Made by a program: the position numbers and the translations under genes
Shown: piece by piece, positions 63,323-64,000 of the stretch
Numbering within the stretch: the first letter of the stretch is position 1
Layout: each line of letters starts with the position of its first letter
Source of the DNA: DRPN01 sp964599235
GTDB lineage: Bacteria > Bacteroidota > Bacteroidia > Bacteroidales > VadinHA17
NCBI GenBank assembly: GCA_964599235.1
Contig: CAZRDX010000018.1
Location: forward strand, 62,001 to 126,000
DNA: 64,000 nt
Direction: 5' to 3'
The notes under the pieces: generated by a model
Told to the model about the DNA's origin: nothing
The model's database searches: none
The model's input: only the letters and a program-made list of their open reading frames with translations

Positions 63323-64000
63323 ATGAGAAGAGCAGTTCTTTTTCTGGCATGTCTGTGGGCCGGCATGATGGCAGCAGCCCAGGAGGAACCTCAGCCGCCC
63401 GTCACCGACACCACCGTCGCGGTGAAGCTCTGGAGCCTCTATCCCGGCTATGTAGTGACCCGCCAGAGGGACACCCTGCACGGCTATCTGTTGCTGAAGA
63501 ACCTGGCCGCCAACCAAGACAAGGTGATCTTCTACCCCAACCCTTCGGACAAGACGAACAAAGTGAAGTACAGGCCCAGGGATCTGATCGCCTACCGTGT
63601 GGGTCCGCGCTACTACGAATCGTGGAAGTTCAGGCCCCCGGCCACGGCCTCGTCGAACGATGCCCGCACCTGGCATTTCATCCTGAAGATCGTGGACGGT
63701 CCTTTCAGTCTCTACAAATGGTATTACGAGACGCCGGAACAGACGAAGGCCCGCCTTCGCATCGACCGCGACGAGCCGCTGCACGGAACCATCGATCTCT
63801 CTTTCTCGGAGAAGGATCTGGCCCATGAATATTACGGCCTCACCCCCTCCGGCGAGTTCATCGACCTGGGCTCCTTCAAAATGCTCACTCACTTCAAAAA
63901 GAACATGAGCAGCCTGGTGGCCGACGATGAGGAGCTGGCCCGGAAGATACGCAACAAGGAGAAAGGCTACGGGTATTACGACATCGAGCGGATCATCAAC
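63323..64000 (+). CDS. Uncharacterised secreted protein (3' end outside window)
   Basis: The frame is open from ATG 63323 to the window edge with no stop (226 codons seen). The signal peptide is MRRAVLFLACLWAGMM with cleavage after AAAQ. The mature part starts with a beta-rich repeat, TRQRDTLHGYLLLKN and VKYRPRDLIAYRVG, a pattern common in unnamed Bacteroidota proteins with (GDTLxGxI)-type entry. A Lys/Glu-rich helical segment follows (DDEELARKIRNKEKGYGYYD). I do not recognise a named family or an active site. It is after a terminator and has its own promoter candidate, so it is not part of the nor operon. Confidence 0.75.
   Translation, partial: MRRAVLFLACLWAGMMAAAQEEPQPPVTDTTVAVKLWSLYPGYVVTRQRDTLHGYLLLKNLAANQDKVIFYPNPSDKTNKVKYRPRDLIAYRVGPRYYESWKFRPPATASSNDARTWHFILKIVDGPFSLYKWYYETPEQTKARLRIDRDEPLHGTIDLSFSEKDLAHEYYGLTPSGEFIDLGSFKMLTHFKKNMSSLVADDEELARKIRNKEKGYGYYDIERIIN

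Noticed and set aside
1..64000. CRISPR arrays, tRNA/rRNA genes, insertion sequences, integrases or phage genes
   Set aside because: None seen: no regularly spaced direct repeats with unique spacers, no tRNA-like cloverleaf noticed, no transposase motif. The only short regular repeat (CTACGTAG) has 4-base linkers and is not a CRISPR.

Overview
The window comes from a Bacteroidota genome, most likely a Bacteroidales/Marinilabiliales-type polysaccharide degrader. The evidence is two SusC/SusD pairs, type IX secretion (Por) C-terminal sorting tails, many lipobox or Sec signal peptides on glycoside hydrolases and sulfatases, and promoters that fit the Bacteroidota TTTG (-33) / TAnnTTTG (-7) pattern rather than sigma70. 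Coding DNA is clearly GC-rich and the long intergenic gaps are AT-rich. I saw no rRNA, tRNA, CRISPR array, insertion sequence or phage gene.

Layout. (1) 1-4.5 kb: the 3' end of a secreted GH16-like enzyme, then a minus-strand operon of a NEW3-domain membrane-anchored protein with an ABC ATPase and an ABC-2 permease, then an HdeD/DUF308 membrane protein. (2) 4.5-13.3 kb (minus): a catabolic operon with overlapping stop/start codons. In transcription order it holds a GH29 fucosidase with a PA14 domain, a beta-helix enzyme, an uncharacterised envelope protein, a sulfatase and an alpha/beta hydrolase. It is divergent from (3) 13.4-18.1 kb (plus): a Tat-exported Gfo/Idh/MocA oxidoreductase and a giant HEAT-repeat protein ending in two DUF1080 (3-keto-disaccharide hydrolase) domains. 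(4) 18.2-25.6 kb (minus): SusC, SusD, terminator, then a PNGase F-type N-glycan amidase carrying a T9SS tail. This looks like a glycoprotein-targeting locus. (5) 26.0-28.8 kb (plus): a tight three-gene operon of a stand-alone PycTM/DUF5706 membrane protein, a CotH-like protein and an HGSNAT-like acyltransferase. (6) 28.9-33.9 kb (plus): a second SusC (with an STN domain) and its SusD.

(7) 33.9-59.5 kb (minus): a very large cluster convergent with that SusCD pair. In transcription order it encodes a GH95-like enzyme, beta-helix enzyme, GH2, sulfatase, three-part SGNH/SGNH/sialate-O-acetylesterase, GH29, uncharacterised lipoprotein, beta-helix enzyme, sulfatase, GH29, GH97 and a PhoD-like phosphatase. 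Together with region 2 this gives three GH29 fucosidases, one GH95-like enzyme, three sulfatases, three beta-helix proteins and esterases. I infer a target that is fucosylated, sulfated and O-acetylated (a fucoidan-like algal glycan or a host mucin/N-glycan type substrate). (8) 59.5-60.5 kb: a repeat-rich regulatory gap. (9) 60.5-63.2 kb (plus): an Rrf2-family Fe-S regulator with a palindromic operator-like site at its own promoter, and a quinol-dependent nitric oxide reductase. The window ends inside an uncharacterised secreted protein.

The most novel material is the PycTM-CotH-HGSNAT operon, the HEAT/double-DUF1080 fusion beside its oxidoreductase, the esterase with a catalytically dead first SGNH domain, the PNGase F homologue with an altered active-site acid, and the large uncharacterised lipoprotein inside the fucosidase cluster.
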